This document shows, in pieces, positions 62,220 to 64,000 of a DNA stretch of 64,000 nucleotides. Made by a program: the position numbers and the translations under genes. Numbering within the stretch: the first letter of the stretch is position 1; every line of letters starts with the position of its first letter. Under the pieces are notes generated by a model. That model made no database searches, was not told where the DNA came from, and was given only the letters and a program-made list of their open reading frames with translations. Origin of the DNA: Paenibacillus polygoni (GTDB lineage: Bacteria > Bacillota > Bacilli > Paenibacillales > Paenibacillaceae); the NCBI RefSeq assembly GCF_030263935.1, contig NZ_CP127162.1:1807501-1871500 (forward strand), in the 5' to 3' direction.

Positions 62220-63332
62220 ATGAGATTTAAACTGGACCTGCAGATGTTTTCCGGAGAGAAGACAGAAAAAGCGACGCCCAAGAAACGTCAGGAAACAAGA
62301 AAAAAAGGGCAAGTTGCAAAAAGTATGGAAGTTTCCGGAGCGGCCATTTTGCTCACCTGCTTTATGTGTTTCGTTATTTTTGGTGATTTTTATAAAGAAC
62401 GAATAACCTATGCTTTTACAGATATCTTTATGCACAGGCTTACTATGGATGTTACGATTCCTAATGTCATGTCAATGTTCGGACAGCTCGGCATTCAGAT
62501 TTTAATTATTCTTGCTCCTGTTTTTGCGGCTGGCGTTATCGTTGGAATCTTGGTGAATTATTTACAAGTCGGATTTTTGCTCACTGGAGAAGGTCTTACA
62601 CCCAAATTTAACAAGCTTGATCCGATCAAAGGGTTTAAAAATATTCTATCCATGAAATCCATTGTAGAGCTGCTTAAGTCCGTTTTGAAAATGCTCATTA
62701 TTGGTTTTCTTGTATATAACATTCTGTGGGGGGCAAAAGATCAGTTCGCCAGGCTCAGCCACCTAACATCAGAGGGAATCCTGACCTTTGCTGCAGAGAT
62801 GACTAAGAAACTGGGGCTTAATATAGGCATCGCCTTGTTTGTCCTCGCTATACTCGATTATATGTACCAAAAATATGAATACGAGAAGAACATACGAATG
62901 TCGAAGCAGGATATCAAAGATGAGTATAAAAAGATGGAGGGCGACCCTCTCATCAAAGGGAAGATTCGTGAGCGTCAAAGACGTATGGCAATGCAGCGAA
63001 TGATGCAGGAGATTCCAAATGCAGATGTCATCATTACAAATCCAACCCATTTTGCTGTAGCGCTAAAGTACGATGGAAATGAAATGGATGCTCCACAGGT
63101 GCTGGCAAAAGGGGCAGATCATGTAGCGCTCCGAATAAGGGAGATTGCGAAGGATAATGGAATTATGCTTATGGAAAATAAGCCGCTGGCTAGAGCATTG
63201 TTTCAGCGTGCAGAGATTGGCGATTCCATTCCTGCAGATCTTTTTCAGGCGGTCGCTGAAGTATTGGCATATGTGTATAACTTAAAAGGCAGAAATAAAC
63301 CATCGGGGAATCGGAGGCACAGAAACCAGTGA
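62220..63332 (+). CDS. flhB: flagellar export switch protein FlhB
   Basis: Gate-associated protein that switches export from hook to filament subunits after self-cleavage. 370 residues from ATG 62220 (GGGAGGAGAG 7 bases upstream). SGEKTEKATPKKRQETRKKGQVAKS is the family start; four membrane spans; self-cleavage site Asn274-Pro-Thr-His in ITNPTHFAVALKYD; C-terminal ALFQRAEIGDSIPADLFQAVAEVLAYVY. It overlaps flhA by 4 bases (GTGA). Confidence 0.95.
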   Translation: MRFKLDLQMFSGEKTEKATPKKRQETRKKGQVAKSMEVSGAAILLTCFMCFVIFGDFYKERITYAFTDIFMHRLTMDVTIPNVMSMFGQLGIQILIILAPVFAAGVIVGILVNYLQVGFLLTGEGLTPKFNKLDPIKGFKNILSMKSIVELLKSVLKMLIIGFLVYNILWGAKDQFARLSHLTSEGILTFAAEMTKKLGLNIGIALFVLAILDYMYQKYEYEKNIRMSKQDIKDEYKKMEGDPLIKGKIRERQRRMAMQRMMQEIPNADVIITNPTHFAVALKYDGNEMDAPQVLAKGADHVALRIREIAKDNGIMLMENKPLARALFQRAEIGDSIPADLFQAVAEVLAYVYNLKGRNKPSGNRRHRNQ

Positions 63333-64000
63333 AAATAAAAGAATTATCAGTTCTAGTTGGAATTATCGGCGTTGTGCTCATGATGATTCTACCTATACCC
63401 GTTGGATTACTAGATGTACTTTTGGTCATCAATATTGCAATTGCACTCATGATCTTGCTCGTAGCGATGAATACGAAGGAAGCTTTGGATTTCTCTATCT
63501 TTCCTTCTTTACTGCTTGTAACGACATTATTTCGACTGTCATTGAACATTTCAACTACCAAACATATTCTTGCTGATGCTTATGCCGGAAAAGTAGTTGC
63601 GACTTTCGGAAGCTGGATATCCAGCGGACAACCCATTGTTGGTTTTATCGTGTTCCTAATCTTGGTTGTTGTCCAGTTTATCGTGATTACAAAGGGGTCT
63701 GAACGTGTCGCTGAGGTAGGAGCAAGATTTACGCTCGATGCGATGCCGGGTAAACAAATGAGTATTGATGCGGATCTCAATGCAGGCCTTATTAACGAAC
63801 AACAGGCAAAAGAGAGACGCAGTAAAATTGAACGAGAAGCTGACTTTTACGGGGCCATGGATGGTGCAAGTAAGTTTGTGAAAGGCGATGCGATTGCAAG
63901 TATTGTGATCTTGCTGATCAATCTCGTCGGCGGATTCATTATTGGGATGGTTATGTTAGGAATGAGCTTTGGCGATTCCATCTCTACGTATTCCCTGTTA
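63329..64000 (+). CDS. flhA: flagellar export protein FlhA (N-terminal part, cut by window end)
   Basis: Large export-apparatus protein that forms the proton-coupled gate ring. GTG 63329 overlaps the flhB stop; the gene runs off the window after about 224 residues. Visible: several membrane spans beginning KIKELSVLVGIIGVVLMMILP, DFSIFPSLLLVTTLFRLSLNI and the FHIPEP signature RFTLDAMPGKQMSIDADLNAG. The protein continues beyond the window; the cytoplasmic C-terminal domain is not seen. Confidence 0.94.
   Translation, partial: MKIKELSVLVGIIGVVLMMILPIPVGLLDVLLVINIAIALMILLVAMNTKEALDFSIFPSLLLVTTLFRLSLNISTTKHILADAYAGKVVATFGSWISSGQPIVGFIVFLILVVVQFIVITKGSERVAEVGARFTLDAMPGKQMSIDADLNAGLINEQQAKERRSKIEREADFYGAMDGASKFVKGDAIASIVILLINLVGGFIIGMVMLGMSFGDSISTYSLL

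Noticed and set aside
1..64000. CRISPR arrays, tRNA, rRNA or SRP RNA genes
   Set aside because: No spaced identical repeats with unique spacers were seen, and no cloverleaf or rRNA-like sequence was recognised by eye; this is a negative reading without a search tool.

Overview
The window is one stretch of a Gram-positive, low-to-moderate GC chromosome. Its gene order, strong AGGAGG-type ribosome binding sites, FapR-controlled lipid genes and fla/che operon fit Bacillales. Several divergences from the Bacillus subtilis order (fabH and fabF inside the plsX-acpP cluster, lepB after rplS, no ylqD, codV or codY at their usual places) suggest Paenibacillus or a close relative. That assignment is inference from synteny and protein similarity recalled from memory, not from a search.

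Region 1 (1-12.4 kb, + strand): rpmF, then fapR-plsX-fabH-fabD-fabG-acpP-fabF (fatty acid and phospholipid initiation, with a FapR operator in front of fapR), then rnc-smc-ftsY (RNase III, chromosome condensation, SRP receptor). Region 2 (12.4-18.7 kb) breaks the usual ftsY-ylxM-ffh order. It holds a five-gene minus-strand operon (two glycosyltransferases, a pyruvyltransferase-like protein and two small related beta-rich proteins) plus plus-strand wecB and a hemolysin III family gene, and looks like a surface-glycan island. Region 3 (18.8-27 kb): ylxM-ffh-rpsP-khpA-rimM-trmD, a minus-strand polysaccharide deacetylase, rplS, lepB, rbgA and rnhB, i.e. SRP, ribosome assembly and secretion.

Region 4 (27-35.7 kb) is the most accessory part. 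It contains a FliK-like/FlhB-tail-like gene pair far from the flagellar operon, yraN, a 15-bp tandem repeat array, a nitroreductase with a Fur-box-like site, an unrecognised PD-(D/E)XK-like protein, a YolD-like protein, minus-strand comM, an AT-rich gene-poor stretch with a 23-bp direct repeat, and ohrR. Region 5 (35.8-45.1 kb): sucCD, dprA, topA, trmFO, hslV and hslU.

Region 6 (45.2-64 kb) is the front of a large flagellar/chemotaxis operon with a good sigma-A type promoter and a long leader: flgB-flgC-fliE-fliF-fliG-fliH-fliI-fliJ-motE-like-fliK-flgD-flagellar operon protein-flgG-swrD-fliL-fliM-fliY-cheY-fliO-fliP-fliQ-fliR-flhB-flhA (cut by the window end). Many genes overlap by a few bases, and an unusually large share appear to start at TTG. 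I saw no tRNA, rRNA, CRISPR array, insertion sequence or prophage.
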